From Enoplolaimus lenunculus (taxonomy: Eukaryota; Nematoda; Enoplea; Enoplida; Thoracostomopsidae): a stretch of 64,000 bases of DNA. Under the pieces are notes generated by a model, which made no database searches, was not told where the DNA came from, and worked only from the letters and a program-made list of their open reading frames with translations. Shown piece after piece: positions 1 through 13,690 of the stretch; the stretch's first letter is position 1; the number at the start of each line of letters is the position of its first letter. Location of the stretch: assembly GCA_030248215.1 (NCBI GenBank), contig JASANG010000084.1, forward strand, positions 1-64,000, written 5' to 3'. The position numbers and the translations under genes are program-made.

Positions 1-201
1 TAAACATATACCTTTTCTGGAATTTCTTTGCTAGCTGCCTGTAATATTTTGAGATTACCTACAGATTAAGACATAATTTTGTTGATTTTTGAGCCATATA
101 TGTTTTGGAAACAAAGATTCGTCTGAAACGCCGGCTGCGGAATATTTAACTGTAGCCTAACCCAATGCTCTAATTTTTCAACCTAAGATACGTACAATAC
201 G

Positions 202-361
202 CGGGCCCGTAGCCTAAGAGGGGCAGGGGTAGCTGAGCCCCCTGGAAAAATTTTGCCCCCTAAAAATTTTTCATCTTTGCTTGCAAGTCATTAAAAACCC
301 TTGAATGCCCCTCCAGAAAATTTTTTAGCTTCCCTTGTAAGGTGAGTTGGCGACGTGCCTG
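202..361. mobile_element. hAT-type MITE, CAGGCCCGTAGCC family, copy 1
   Basis: Starts CGGGCCCGTAGCC and ends with the worn complement GGCGACGTGCCTG; flanks ACAATACG / ATAAGACG match at 6 of 8. The interior GCCCCCTGGAAAAATTTT is shared with the other copies. Confidence 0.8.
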
Positions 362-1706
362 ATAAGACGTAAACTTCGATTGGGTTGAGCGGGCATCTTG
401 AGCTTTACCCGGAACTGAATTTCAACGAATGCATTAGTTTTAGGACCTAAAGCCTGAGCTCAACCCGAATTACCTTTAAAATCGGTTACTTATATATACA
501 ATGCTCTGAGCCTATGTTCATAACCAATTTTGTAACAAAGTATATTTCAAATAAGTAAACAAATTTAACTTGATTTAATGAAACAACACCTTTTTAGCTA
601 AAGCTACTTGAAAGATAGAACCAAAATGTACGGGTGTGAATATAAGCAAAGCCAAACTTTAACATTTCAAACTGAGTTCCATGCTAAATTTCTGCTAGAT
701 TTTAGCTGTCAGTGTAGCTTAGGCAATTTAGACAAAACTGCTTATCAAATGAGAACGAGCCAGTTTAATTGTACCTAAACTCGTGTTTTGGTATCAAGAC
801 CCATGACATACCATTTTGGGCAAATGTTTCTCTGAGGGGCGTAAATAACAGCGCTATAAGCATATTCGACAGTTTTCTTTCTTTCCCCAGACATATCTGA
901 ATTGTGGTGGGAGTTTTCAGTTCATTTTCCGTTGTCAATATAATACAAAACACGTTCTGATTTAGAATGTCTGAGTTTGGTGTAGTAGAACTAGGGACTC
1001 TTTTCTAGTTTCGACCCAAAATGCCTGCCGTTTCCTTAGCCTCTCCCCCCATATCAAGAGACGCTAACCAGGATGCACGTTACGACCCCCCAATCCCGCT
1101 CCTGCACTAAGCGGTTGTAATACTAGAACACCAAAAACACAGTCTAAAAGTACTCCGTTAGAAATTTTAAGTGATCCAATAATGAATTGTTTTATTTGGG
1201 GGGTTTGAGGGATGTCAGCCCCCATCCTACTTAGGTCTCCTGAACTTGTGGATGGTTGAAGGGGCTAAAGCCTTCACCCATGAGAACCCAATTAACTAAA
1301 ATTTTCCTATGTGTAGGAAACTTTCTCTTGTATGGGTGAAGTAAAAAAAGTGCCACATATGCCTAAACTTAAAAAACCCTAGCGAAAGGATACCTTATAC
1401 CTGAGGCAAGGAAGCCGACCCTATGCCTAAGCAAAGAAAGTTATCTAAATCTTAAAACATACTCCATTGGAGTCGAGCACAAAAACGGAATGTCATGCCG
1501 AACTATACCTACATTGAACACTTTTTCCATAGTAAAGCTAGTAAGACAATGACCAAGCTAGGAGTTTTTGAGTAATTACAAACCATGCTATTGGTTAGCG
1601 AATATGCGTTGTCTATGATTTATTACCCGCCGGAACGCCTCCACGCGTGTTTTCGTTTCTTGACCATAGGGGCGCAGCCATGGTTCTACTTCGGGAAGGT
1701 ATAACA
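362..1706. other. Non-coding stretch
   Basis: AT-rich sequence with a hexamer block near 1355-1440. No coding signal or RNA gene seen. Confidence 0.6.
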
Positions 1707-1870
1707 CAAGCCCGTAGCCAGCTCATCTTGCTCGGGGGGGGGGGGGGGGCTAAAAATTTTTACGGAGGGGCATTCAACAGTTTTCAATGAGTTACAAGCA
1801 AGTTGAAAAATTTTTAGGGACCCAAAATTTTTCCAGGGCACCTGAGATTCCCTCCCTGGCTACGGGTCCG
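1707..1870. mobile_element. hAT-type MITE, CAGGCCCGTAGCC family, copy 2
   Basis: Same family with an exact 8-base flanking duplication GTATAACA (1699-1706, 1871-1878). Contains a run of about 17 G at 1734-1750. Confidence 0.88.
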
Positions 1871-2976
1871 GTATAACATCGGGTAACGAAAATTTTTTTA
1901 ACGACTAATATCCAATTAATGCCTGTTTTAGCTTGTATGTTCACAAATTTATGAAGGCATATGTGCCTATAGTCCCTCTATTGTTTCCTGTGTATATGCA
2001 TTTGCTTAACCGGCAACTTGCGAAAAGAAAGCAGAGCGTTCCAAAAAGACATGAACAAAGGCATTAAGACAGTTTTTCAATGTTTATTCTGTTTTAGTAA
2101 ATGATAATCCATGTAAGATTATGCATTAGGAATATTTTATCCGGTCACATTTGTAAAAAGAGCCGCTGATGATTAATGGCACGTTAAAATTTATTAACCA
2201 GAAATACGTTTTTGTACACTCTTTCCCAAGAGTTTCTGACTTTTCAGATCTTGGCCCATATTCTCAAATGCATATAGAACCTATCGCCAGTTTAGTAGTA
2301 GGATTTCAAACTAGCGAACAGCTGAAATTGCAGATATCAACATTTGCGCAAAAATAAAGTAAATTGAATGCAATAAATGTACTGAATCTCAAACCTCACC
2401 ATTCCTTGGTTCGAAAGTTAGAAGACCTATCAGCAACTGGTAATAGGTGCTACACACATTTGACAATATGAACTCTTGGCATAACTTTTTAAATTTAGAC
2501 TTAACTCTCCTATGAAGAACTAAATTATTGAACAGTCGCTTCTACTATCTGTGAATCCCACAAGCCTAAGCCCAAGCCTAAGTCTTAGCCTAAAAGAGTC
2601 CCTGTATTGGACTAAATTGCGAATGTTAGCTTGGTCACTAAATATCGTTTCTCTAGAATTATAATGAAAACTGTAAAAATCAATATTTATAGCGTTTACG
2701 CAGTGTTTTCCAGTTTTTGTAACAAAAGGGAAATCCCCATTCGCCATTCCCCCATGCCCAGGTACATAGCCAATGGATGCCTTCAGCCCCCAAAAAATCT
2801 TCTTGGCACCACTAAGAGTTTCAAACCCGCCTGCAAGTCATCGGAAACCCTTATATGCCCCTCCTTAAAAATTTCAGCTCATCTTGGCCTCGCCGCCCAT
2901 ACCTTAAAATGTTAGCCTGCTCTGTTGATAAAACAATATTGTAACTAGAGAACGCGACGCCAGTACATAGACGATC

Positions 2977-3220
2977 CGGCCAGCGCAGATCCAAACATCT
3001 CTGACGGAGGGCCAGCTGGCAGCGGCAGATCCAAACATCTCTGACGAACGGCCAGCTGGCACGGCAGATCCAAACATCTCTGCCGGAGGGCCAGCTGGCA
3101 GCGGCAGATCCAAACATCTCTGACGGAGGGCCAGCTGGCAGCGGCAGATCCAAACATCTCTGACGGAGGGTAAGCTGGCAGCGGCAGGTCCAGAAATTTC
3201 TGACGGGAGGCCAGCTGGCA
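2977..3220. repeat. 40-base tandem repeat, about six copies
   Basis: CCAAACATCTCTGACGGA recurs at 2991, 3031, 3070, 3110 and 3150, with a worn copy at 3189. The 40-base period cycles through three frames, which creates three overlapping false reading frames on the minus strand. Confidence 0.93.
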
Positions 3221-4210
3221 AAAGTTATTGAACGCAATATTTACTTTTTTGCTTATATGTGCAATGTTCTGAGCGGAAAAATTGCAAGTTAGAGACTTTC
3301 TGCTGTACGTAATTTGAATTTAATTCAAAAGCGCTGGCATGAGTGACCATTTTAAATTGTACCCATGCAGAACAATTATAACCATCCTGATACCAACTTT
3401 CATTGCAACCTCAAATTTAATTCAAAATATAAATGCCATCCACCGGTCACTATTTGCAAACAGCCGTAATGTAAACAGGAAACTGCAAAATGAGTCTTTA
3501 ATGATAGCTTTTCATAAATTATATCTCAATCATTAATATATTTGTCAAATTTGTGTAGCTTTATAACTGCATAAAAATAAGAATAAGTATTTGTTTATGA
3601 GTACCAACAAAAAAGTATTATATTTCACAGCAGATGCACTTTATCGCCGTTTAACGGCAGCCATTTAAATTGCTGTTCGGTTTTATGGTTGCCTTAAAAT
3701 TTTCTTACTGTGGAATTCCGGTTTTTTTATTCATGAATATATCAATGATGCAACGAAATTGCCTACTTTCGAGTTCAAGACACGAAGTTTATTTGGACCA
3801 AAAGCACGACAAAATATGCATTTAGTATATATAGTACAAACACAGCCAAGTTGATAAAATCATTGAATGTGTGCAATACACCCAAATAATGAAAAAGTTA
3901 AAAAGATGACATGCCCTACTTTTATGTCTAACTTGGCAAATTCTGCGATGGACTGCTGGACCCGCAATGCTGCTTTTTTGTCACATATAAAGAAACAATT
4001 CAGCAAGACCGCGGCGGCTATAGTATCCAAGCCCTTCACTCATATCGTTTACAAGATACATCTCCTTTTAAAAGGTATCAATCAGGTGTGCAGGAGCTAA
4101 TACAAAAACAAAGACATATATACGTAGAAGGAGTGATTGGCGTGTCCAGGATTTTGGTTCGCGAAAGATACATGCTCAAATATAGAAAATTTGTTAGACT
4201 AATTAAGAAC
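3221..4210. other. Non-coding stretch
   Basis: AT-rich, no repeat or gene recognised. Short frames here have no recognisable protein features. Confidence 0.6.
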
Positions 4211-4384
4211 CAGCAATGGCGGATTCGTGGTGGGGGCCACGCCGGCCATGGCGCCCCAACAGCATCTCGACAAAAATATATACCAAATTTATGGCAATAG
4301 TTCTTGATTTGTGTGTGGGTCAAAAATAAGTTCATTACCTGTGAAATTTTGGGCCCCCATTTTGAGATCCTGGATCCGCCACTG
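4211..4384. mobile_element. MITE with CAGTGGCGGATCC ends
   Basis: CAGCAATGGCGGATT on the left and GGATCCGCCACTG on the right are inverted; 174 bases. Solo pieces of the same end occur near 6628, 10556, 12822 and 58588. Confidence 0.8.
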
Positions 4385-6968
4385 TAACCAGGATGTAATA
4401 CTAAAAATAAAAATGTCTTTAATGATAGCCAGGAAAGGGGTAAAAGAGATATTTTACCTACGGCAATTTCTAGAAACACAAAAAGCAGTCATAAAAAGAT
4501 AATGAAGCAAACGGTGCGGTTCTTTGCACACTGTTTTATCAACTTAAGGGTTACTCAAACACAAAGTTTTTATGTGTTTCAAATCTATAAGAATAAATCT
4601 CGACCACAGTTTGATAGAAAAGCGTTTATTCAAACTGTAAAACTGCATAACTGAACGCAAATGCGCATTGTTATACATATGCAGACTTGTTTACACTTTA
4701 AAATTGTCAAGAACTGTCCACTTGTACAATGATTTTCTTATAATCAAATAGACTATGTGTGGCCAGCGCATCTTGCACAATGTGGCTTTTGAGGGCCATG
4801 AAATGCGACAGTTCTATCTTGGCTAGGCATCCAAGAGTCAAACGTCTCAGGTAGAGGAGTTTACAATAACCTTACGAGCGCAGCGAGCGAGAATCCAGCG
4901 CAATTTTGTACATTCATATTCTAAAATCCATCCTTTAATGATTTTACTTAGTTTTAGCGCATTTTTCACGGTGACAACGACATTTATCTATTGCTAAGGC
5001 TGTCGACTGAGATTCCAGGCACCCCTGTTCCCGTGTGGCGGGATTTGTTCTTTTCAGAAAGCAACAGCGAACTTTTACTGCGCAGTAGTGCGCCGTTTCG
5101 GCAAGGTTTCAGGTCAAATGTAGAGATAACATGATATTATGACATTATTAACAGCAAACATGCACTGAAGCAACACTGGTTGTGGATGTTTTCTTTTCGA
5201 AAAATTGTCACGAGACGGGGGGGGTTCAATCAAAACGATGCGAACAACAACTTGTATCAAACCATAAACATTCGAAGTCTTCATGCTGAATGCAAATCAT
5301 AAAAAGTTCTAACTGTAAAATTTTGTATAGCTTGCTAAAATTTTGGGCACCATTTTAGAGAGTGTTCGGAAATTAGCTAGGTATTAAAATGGTGGGACAT
5401 TTTTTGACATTGGCGAGCGCAGAATAACCTGGATGGTACGTAATGTTGCATCACGTATAAGCAACTTTAGCAAAATGTCGCCATAAAAGACGATTAAACT
5501 ATTAACAAATGCAATGAAAAGTGTTATAAATGTTGCCTAAATGCACAGTTTACCGTAATTCTATGTTTATATAAACGAAAATTAAGGAGAATTGACCAAA
5601 AAGATATTTGACGTATTTGTGAGTCATAAAAACAATGAAAACATTCAAAACAAACAGCGCAATCAAACATATAATGTACATATGTTTAGGATGGAACCGG
5701 AAGTGAAAAACACCGGAGCCGGAAGTGAACAAAATTCGCTGGAGCCGGAGATAATGCGAAATAGGTAGTTAAATCACGTTTAATTTGTTAATTTTAGCAA
5801 ATATATATACATATATATATATATGTATATATAAAATATGTATAGAGCCTTAAATACAAATCTCAACATTCAGATGATACTACATGCAATAGCATTGGTT
5901 CATATTAAATAAACTAAGCGTTAACAACGAATGAAATCAATGGCAGTTTTTGCAACTTTTTTTCCAGAAAGCACTGTCGGCGAAATTATGACAAAAAAGC
6001 GACAACAAATATGACAATGTTAAAAATGCACAATATATAATCGCTTAAAATTGCAACATTAAATAAATTCAAAGCAACGCAAACTCTTCTTAACACCTTT
6101 TTTGCAAGGTAACAAGTTGCTCTTGGCACAGTCTTGTGGAATTTTTTGCTGGCTCAGCTTTTCAGTAGCTTTGACAATCACCTGTAAATTAAGAGGGAAT
6201 TTATAAAAAGCTTTTAATTGTTTCCGCATAATAGGTTGGGCGGAGCATTTTTCAGCCACTGAAGTATTGCTAACCCAAAATTTTATTTTGGGTTTTGTGC
6301 TAAACGGTCAACCCTAAAGTCTATTTGAAAACCTATATTTGATCTGATAGCACACCTCTCTGAACGCTGTCGAATCTAAGAGACTGGTGGGACGTATACC
6401 GCCACCAGTCTTACCGGGCTTAAAATTTCAAGCAGGAAATGACTCGTTTGCAGCTGACAATGTGTTTTACATCCAATATGGCAAGGTTTCAATTTGAATT
6501 AAACGAAATTTTGGCCTTTCGGCGCAATTGGACAGTCTAAAATATCGAACAAAAATGCTAAAAGCGCGCTATAACACACTATATATTTTCGGAACGCAAA
6601 GTATTCTCCCCTACTGAAAAATCATGGATCCGCCACTATCTCTAAAATTACGTTTATATTCAAAACAATAATTATATACTTATTTTACACTCGTTCGCCG
6701 ACGAAAATTAATGCTAAATTTATAAGCTGGTCGAAAACACTAATAACTTAGCCGCACTTTGGTTTCCGGCATTCATTACCGGTTCCAACTTTCAAATTTC
6801 GGTAAAAAACATAACATTGTCTATTGAAATATCCTTAGTTTAAAGCGACTGGCGTCAAATCTATAAAGCAGCGTGTACCTTGCCAATGAAAATTTTTTTA
6901 CGTCTTTGAAACTTGCAACTGAACGTTAAACAGCAGACCCTTAAGCATGAATCGTATTAAGTCGAAGA
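4385..6968. other. Non-coding stretch
   Basis: A solo CAGTGGCGGATC end near 6628 and a CGAGCGCAGCGAGCGAG motif near 4876 are the only patterned pieces besides the AT tract. No gene seen. Confidence 0.6.
5795..5845. repeat. AT/TATA dinucleotide stretch
   Basis: Short tract of TATATA and ATATGTATAT words; simple sequence. Confidence 0.85.
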
Positions 6969-7228
6969 GGTAACACTGTAAATTTCAGTGAGTTGATTTT
7001 AACTCAGAATGAGTTGAATCACTCAGTCTGAGTTAGGACTATCACAACTCAGAATTTTGACTTGATTCAATTCATTCTGAGTTAATTAATCAGCTTACCC
7101 AGGGTCAACTCAACTCAGAGTGGGAATCAACTAAACTGAGAGTGAGTTAATGTTTACTGATATTAACTCAGAAATAACTAACTTTCCGTCTGAGTTGATT
7201 AATTTACTCATTGGAATTTGCAGTGAAG
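6969..7228. mobile_element. MITE with CACTGTAAATTTC ends and an ACTCAGANTGAGTT interior
   Basis: Inverted ends CACTGTAAATTTC / GGAATTTGCAGTG. The interior is a degenerate array of ACTCAGAATGAGTTGA-like words in both orientations, so much of it can fold back. Confidence 0.75.
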
Positions 7229-8731
7229 GGAGATGAAAGAATATTTCTTTTTATAACTTTGTGTGTTTCTTTTTATAACTTTGAGTGTTCCAGTGCTTTC
7301 AATAAATTAGTTCGATCAAAGGGCGAAATGTATATAGGGGGGTTGTGCGTTCCACTATTGTCCCACAATTGGAGCCCTAAATAAAACAGTGTGGTGGTGT
7401 AAAGCACATGTTCCCCTTATGGTTATATTTAACTAAAACAGATATACTATTACTGCTGTGTAAAATTGCATACAAGAATCATCGTCCTTCAATTTGTACA
7501 TATGTATACAAGGGCGGATACAAATGAGGGGATTCAATATGTATTCCCAGCCGAAATATTTCCATCAGCGAAAAAAACACACTTTTAACAGGCATGCACA
7601 TACGTTTCTGAATCTTTACAAGTTAAAATTTGTCTCGCTCGCTATGCATGCTTGCCAAAAAACCATTAAAATGCGTATATCCCCTCGCGAATTGAAATTC
7701 TGGCTAAAATTCTGATGCATGTATGCAATAAAATCGCGTTTAATGTGTTAATTGCAATTAGTGTACGTGTCGCCAATGCATACTGTGCAATTCTGCAGTG
7801 ACGACAGACGCCATTCTCGAGATCCCCTGCAACGAGCAGTGATGGCGGTAACGTCTTTGCGGTGTTTATGTTTTGATTGTCTAATAATCAATAGGGGGGT
7901 GACAGGTACGCAATATGCAGGACGGGATTCGCACAGTATAATGACAAAAACCTATATCTGTATTCTTGAGCATCGTCTGTTATAAATATTGCAGCAATTG
8001 CAATTACAACTAAGCATGATCAGGCGTCAGCACGAACTGTACTGTGCAATATACTTGCCAGAATTTTGACTGGAACACAACGCAAAAATGGTTTATAGTA
8101 GGAAAAGGAAAGATGTACAAGAGACATGCCAACTAATTTTGTAAAATTAAGTATTAATGAAGGCATCTTGCAAACCCAAATTTCAGTTTGGTGCCACATT
8201 TAAAGGCTAAAACAGTTCCTGCCTGATTTGAAACTCGAACTGTGATTTAATCGAAATTCTTGCTCATTTTAAACGTCGGACTATCCAGGCTTAGGAATAG
8301 GCTTGGTCACAGGTTAAAGGTTTAAGCCTACGCTTAGGTAAGCCATTTTCACAAGCTAAGCATACATACCTTAGCCTAAGCTTAAACGCTGAGGCTGAGT
8401 ATAACCTAAATCTGTGGGGAAGTGTACAAGAGCGACATTGATCGTTATTGCAATATATTGTCGTTGCAAGCTTGATCTTTCAAGCGTTTAGATCTTCACT
8501 AAACAACTACTTGACCTCACTGCTAAATCTAGATTAAAATACTGCTAAGCACCGGAAGCTGTTTGCACTAAGTGCGTGGCTTCTTTCGGGTTAATAGTAA
8601 AATAAGATTTACAAATTTAAGACACGCATAAGTAAAAATATACTAAATAATATCTGCTGTTGTTTTAGAGACAGCATGGCGTCTGGCACGCAGAGGATTT
8701 CGTATCCATGACTATATTAACTTAAAGAAAG
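7229..8731. other. Non-coding stretch
   Basis: Contains a hexamer block at 8285-8405; otherwise nothing recognised. The frames at 7494-7985 lack domain-like character. Confidence 0.6.
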
Positions 8732-8894
8732 CGGTCCCGTAGCCAAGGGAGGCCAGAGTGGCTAAGATTGAATGGAAAAATTTTGACCCCCATAGAGAAT
8801 GTTCAACATTGATTGACCGTCATCGAAAACTCTTGTATGTCCCTACTGAAAAATTTTTAGTCACCGCTAGCAAGGTAAGCTGGCTACGGGCCTG
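8732..8894. mobile_element. hAT-type MITE, CAGGCCCGTAGCC family, copy 3
   Basis: Ends CGGTCCCGTAGCC / GGCTACGGGCCTG; flanks AAAGAAAG / AAAGAATA. Confidence 0.85.
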
Positions 8895-11800
8895 AAAGAA
8901 TATAGCTAGAAGAAACATTTTTCAGGATATAAACGTTTCAACCTCATGATAATTGCAAGCGCAAGCAACGAAAATTGTATAGTAGTTTAAAAAACTATTT
9001 TCAATTCAAAATCTTCTTTAAAATGTAACATTTGAAGCTATTAAAATACATACTAAAATGTTCAATTTCTTTAACTGTAACTATTAGCGCAACTCGTAAA
9101 CTACAATAAAAATTAGCCCGATTTCACAGGCCATGTACATCCTACAAATATTGTCGAACCTTCTTTATCCATGAATTAGATACTTCTTGAGATGCCTATG
9201 TTATTGCCAAATCATTTATTTTCAGTAAAGCCTAATAAATCTCAAATTTTCAGTACGGATCCTGAATTCTTCACGTGCTTTATTGCAAACGTCTTCAAAT
9301 TCAAAGTCTGGCTAAGCGTCTGCATCGAAAATCCAAGGATTTGGTCGCCCACCGGTGATTCGCAAAACAAACCTATACTAGTATGCTAATCTAGCTGTAC
9401 AGGGACACTGTTAGCTTATCAAACTGCCTACAACACGAAGCACTGGCGAAGCTATATATTGGAATGGGAATAATTTTTGGCCTAGCAAGCGAACACGCAA
9501 TTAATACTGTTTCACGTTTTGAAAATATGACATTCACAGTCTTAGTTTTCACGGCCGACTAAGTAATATTACTGTCAAAAGCCAAACGCTATTTTTAACA
9601 TTGTTTTAAGGCTTTAAACAACATCTTTAATAGAAACGGTTTTTTGTAAGCGAAGAAACTCTAAAATGAATCGCTTGCATAACAAACTCTATTAAGTAAA
9701 CTCTTTCCACTACTCGACTAGTATAATGTTCACTCATTTGCTGCTAAGTTCAATTTTTAAGTAACACAGCTTAAAATTAAGTAGTATTCCCTGTCTTTAG
9801 GGGCGGATCTAACAAAAGTTTAATTGGCGTTTACATTTTGGGCTCCACAGATCCAAAATAATACCTTGGCCAATACACTTGATTAATTCTATCCGACTCT
9901 AAGCACTTTTTTATTTTTATACATAAAAATTGCCTTGCTTAAAATGCGAAGGGGTGCCTATGAACCCAACGAACGAACGCTGTATGTGCTCTTGCTCCTT
10001 CATCCAGCTACACCACTATACACCTCTCGAACTTATCAATCCCGATATCTTGTTTTGCTGTCTACAACCGCAACCTGGAAGCCATTCCATCGCAATATTT
10101 AAAACCGGATGCTAAAAGTAAATAGCTCAACTATCAGAGTTATATGCTTAAAGTGCACTTGCGTTTTAGTCTAAAACTCATACTATGGTGCGCATTCGTC
10201 GCTTGGGTTCTATCCTATTATTTAATGGCGTGCACACACGATTCTGTAAACACGGTGTAACTGATATTTCTAGAGACAATATAAGCCTTATTATTCGGCG
10301 ACTAGTGAGTTAAACTCGGCTTTCAATATACACACACGTTCATCTTAACGTCATAGAGTTGACCAAAAGCACAAATACTACGCACACGCACACTGGCAAA
10401 TCCCAGGAGGCACCCGTCCGTAGGCTTATCCAAAAGGGATTGAAAAGAATTTGTATTAAGGTTTAGCACTAAAATGGCGTTTGGTGTCTCGCTCGCTTCG
10501 CCCACAAATTTTTTTGCATTGTTATATCTCGCGTGGACCCCCTTTTATAAATTTCTGGATCCACCATTGATGCTAGAATAAGTTGTTAAAGGGGAGCCTA
10601 GATTAACTTGGTGCTGCATATAGAAGCGCAGCAGTATTTCGGTTCGGGATGTTTAAACCATTTTTGTGAGCGGTGATTTCGAGAAAGATAAGTTGTTTGA
10701 CCCATGCACTCGTTCAATACCTAAATGAACAGGGATACTGACAATTTCAGGTGAGTTTGCTTTGCTGGAGATTTCACAAAACTTAGAAATGGGAACAATG
10801 CATTTTTATGAAACGAAATCTTTGCTCAATTGGTAGGACTGAGTTAACTAATGTCCTATAGCTACAGGACGTACTACCACGAACGTAGCCAAGATTTTAG
10901 TTATAGGCAGAGATAACCTTCGAGAGAAAGCTTTGCGAACGAGCGAGAATTTCTTTCACTTCTTCATAGCATAGGACTTGTTCATTTGCCGTTTTCAACA
11001 GCTTTGCCACAAATGTTGGGGTATATCCCAAACTGGGTCAATGCATAGAACAGGGCCGTATGTGTAGTGTAAACATATTCCTCAGCCTAAGCCTATACCA
11101 AAGTCTAAAACAATGAGCTTATACTTAAGCCTAAGCAAAAAATGACTAAAGTTTAAGCTTACTCTATTGCAGTGCCGCAGAAAAACATTCCGAAATTTAC
11201 ATGGATCCCTACTTGTAAATGGCCTTGATACTACCATCAAGTTGATCAACGCGCACCCCTTCTCAAACCCGCATTAGTGTAAACGTTTATCTGCACACCA
11301 ATTTCCGGGTCATCAAACTCACCCTATTGGTGCTATGTGATGCATTTCGTGCACATCACAACCTACAAAGAAAGACAACAAGACCATCTGTCAAATGACC
11401 ACAACCCAATGGTCTGTGTATACGTATACTGCGTTGTTCTGCTGGTCATTAAATATAAATGTGCAAAAGCGAACATAAACGACATGAGAAAGGTTAGGGT
11501 AGGTTTGGGAAATCTTGTTAAAACGCCATAATATTGTATAGTGAATTTGGATTTAAGCATGAATGACCAGAACTTCGCGTCTTCATGGACGAAAAACAAC
11601 TCATCGGCAGCATTTACAGAATTCTTTGTTGGAAAAAAATTTCTCGTGCCTCCAAGAAGATGTGTCGGAGTGCGCTACTAATGGCTTGGCGTGTTTCAAT
11701 GATACCAGTTTCATGTTTATTAATGGTTTTGTTTCAAGAAGAATGTTGAAGGTAAAGCATTGGTGTTTAATTGTATGCTGAACAACAGGAATCGAAAACA

Positions 11801-12413
11801 TTTTTTGTTTTGAGCAAAATTCCTTTGGCAAAGTCCAAGCGTATCACCACGGATGACTGAGGGCTGCTTGTGCCTTTCAAGTTTAGAGGTGCTTCCATTT
11901 GTATTGTCAACACAATGGTCAGTGTTTGCACTTACACTCAGATTTTCAAAATGACACTCTCTGTGAGAATTTTTGATGGCCAGCAGGATTGGTTTTTAGC
12001 AGAAGCGGTTGTATATAGCTGCTGTTGCTTTAGAGGCAAGACTAACGAATGCAAACCGCTAAGCACCGTTGCCCCATCCTGTATAAAGGAAAGTGTTCAG
12101 TTAAAGGAAAAACAATACGCTACAACGTTTCAAACTATGAGCACAATCGACCTGTTCACAGTATAAAAGCTTACGTTAACCTGAAACTCGCAGGTGCATA
12201 GCGACGCGACAACGTTTCTACGGGTATGTAAATATTCTATATAACATGCCTGATTATCTAAGCAAAATTTCCAGTCAAGATGGTGGCCCATGGGGCGCCT
12301 ATGTACATTTAGAAGTGTTTATTGGTATATCGATAAGTTAAATCGGAAAAAATTAGAAATTAAATTTACCAGTACACCAGTAAACACTTAGCAGCACTCA
12401 GCGCTTGTACACT
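8895..12413. other. Non-coding stretch
   Basis: A hexamer block at 11088-11160 and GCTCGCTTCG-type motifs near 10488 and 10942. The open frames at 11337-12166 have ordinary composition but no homology I recognise and no splice context; function unknown if real. Confidence 0.5.
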
Positions 12414-12764
12414 TACTGTATTGACCCGAACAAGAGCGGGAGCGGTAATAAGAGGGGAGGGTTCCCATTTTGAGCGCATAAATGACTCCAGGACCAAATA
12501 ACTTAAGTTCGAAACTTTAAAGCGTACTTAAATTTTGAAAGTACATTCCTAAGTATAACCTTGTATTATCGCTCAAGCTATTGACACAAGACAAATAAAC
12601 GTTTAATTCAACGGATAATTGCAGTACCATATATAAATCAGTTGCGAAGGGCGGCGGAGCGTGAGTTAAAAATAAATAAGTCTGCAACCGAATAACAAGG
12701 GGGATGGAACCCTCTGTAAAGGCCAAATAAATATCAGCCCCCTCTTATTCGGGTCACTACAGTA
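12414..12764. mobile_element. MITE, TGACCCGAATAAGAG family, copy A
   Basis: Begins TACTGTATTGACCCGAACAA and ends with the complement of TACTGTAGTGACCCGAATAA. 351 bases, missing a central block present in copy B. Confidence 0.9.
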
Positions 12765-13299
12765 GATGTTTCGCCTAAGAAGATTCTACAATACAACATT
12801 TTGCGTTAAGATTTAGTGGGATCCGCGACTGTTTCCGTTTAAGACAACTACAAGTGAATAAATAAAAATGTTTAGAAGTTGCAAAGTTGCGTTAGGCAGT
12901 TTATAAAACCGTCACTGTACGAGTCGTTAACAAGTTATCTCACTTAGAATCTACTGGCCTTCAAAACCTACAATTGAATTTTATACTGGACTAAGTTCAA
13001 AATTTTACTGCCTTAATTTCAATATTATACTTACAAGCTTCATCCACTCAGCGTTCCAAAAGTGCAATATATTTAATTTATATTTACTTTAATTCAATAT
13101 TATCAGCGTAAATAGAGAAAATAAAATGTTTTTCATATAAACTGCAATTCTAGTTTATAAAATGAAGCAATGAACCGAAAATATCCAAATAGAGTTCGAC
13201 ACGGAAAAATATTTTTCATTTGCGCTACGGTGGTTGTTCATATAGAAAGCTCTTAGTCTGATTAATTCGATGGCATGTTTCAATTTCAGAACATATATA

Positions 13300-13690
13300 A
13301 GGCTCGAAAAGGGTGTAAGTAAACGATAGTCAAAAAACCGAAACGGAAGGTGAACAAAATAACGGAAACGGATATCGAGGTAAAATATTTCAAATATGTT
13401 TTTACTTTCTGCCAACACAATAATGACGTGCAAATGGTCACCGGGCTTTCTAAAATGTTAAAGAAAAATAGCGGATGCATCGAAATTTTTATGAGTCCGA
13501 ATGAATTTCGTAATTTTTATTTCATTACAAACAAATGCAGCATATCTGTAATGAAAAATTGCCTGATATAAACGTGATTTAGAACTAATTTTGGACGTAG
13601 ACAGAATTTTCGTTATATTTATAACGAAAACGGAAACAGACACCGATTTTTACTGGAAACCGAAACGGAAACATATATCTGGTTCCATCC
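13300..13690. repeat. Stretch with GAAACGGA-type words at both ends
   Basis: ACCGAAACGGAAGG near 13338 and AACGGAAACAGACACCGA with ACCGAAACGGAAACA near 13625-13670. Possibly a worn element like the ATCGGT-ended one, but no clear inverted ends. Confidence 0.4.

Noticed and set aside
2960-3220. CRISPR array
   Set aside because: Head-to-tail repeats without spacers, in a eukaryotic genome.
2851-3237. Three overlapping minus-strand frames with DVWICRCQL-like repeats
   Set aside because: A 40-base tandem repeat cycles through the three frames; no independent coding evidence.
11337-12166. Possible unknown gene
   Set aside because: Two plus-strand and two minus-strand frames overlap with no recognisable domain, no consistent splice pattern and ordinary length for chance frames.
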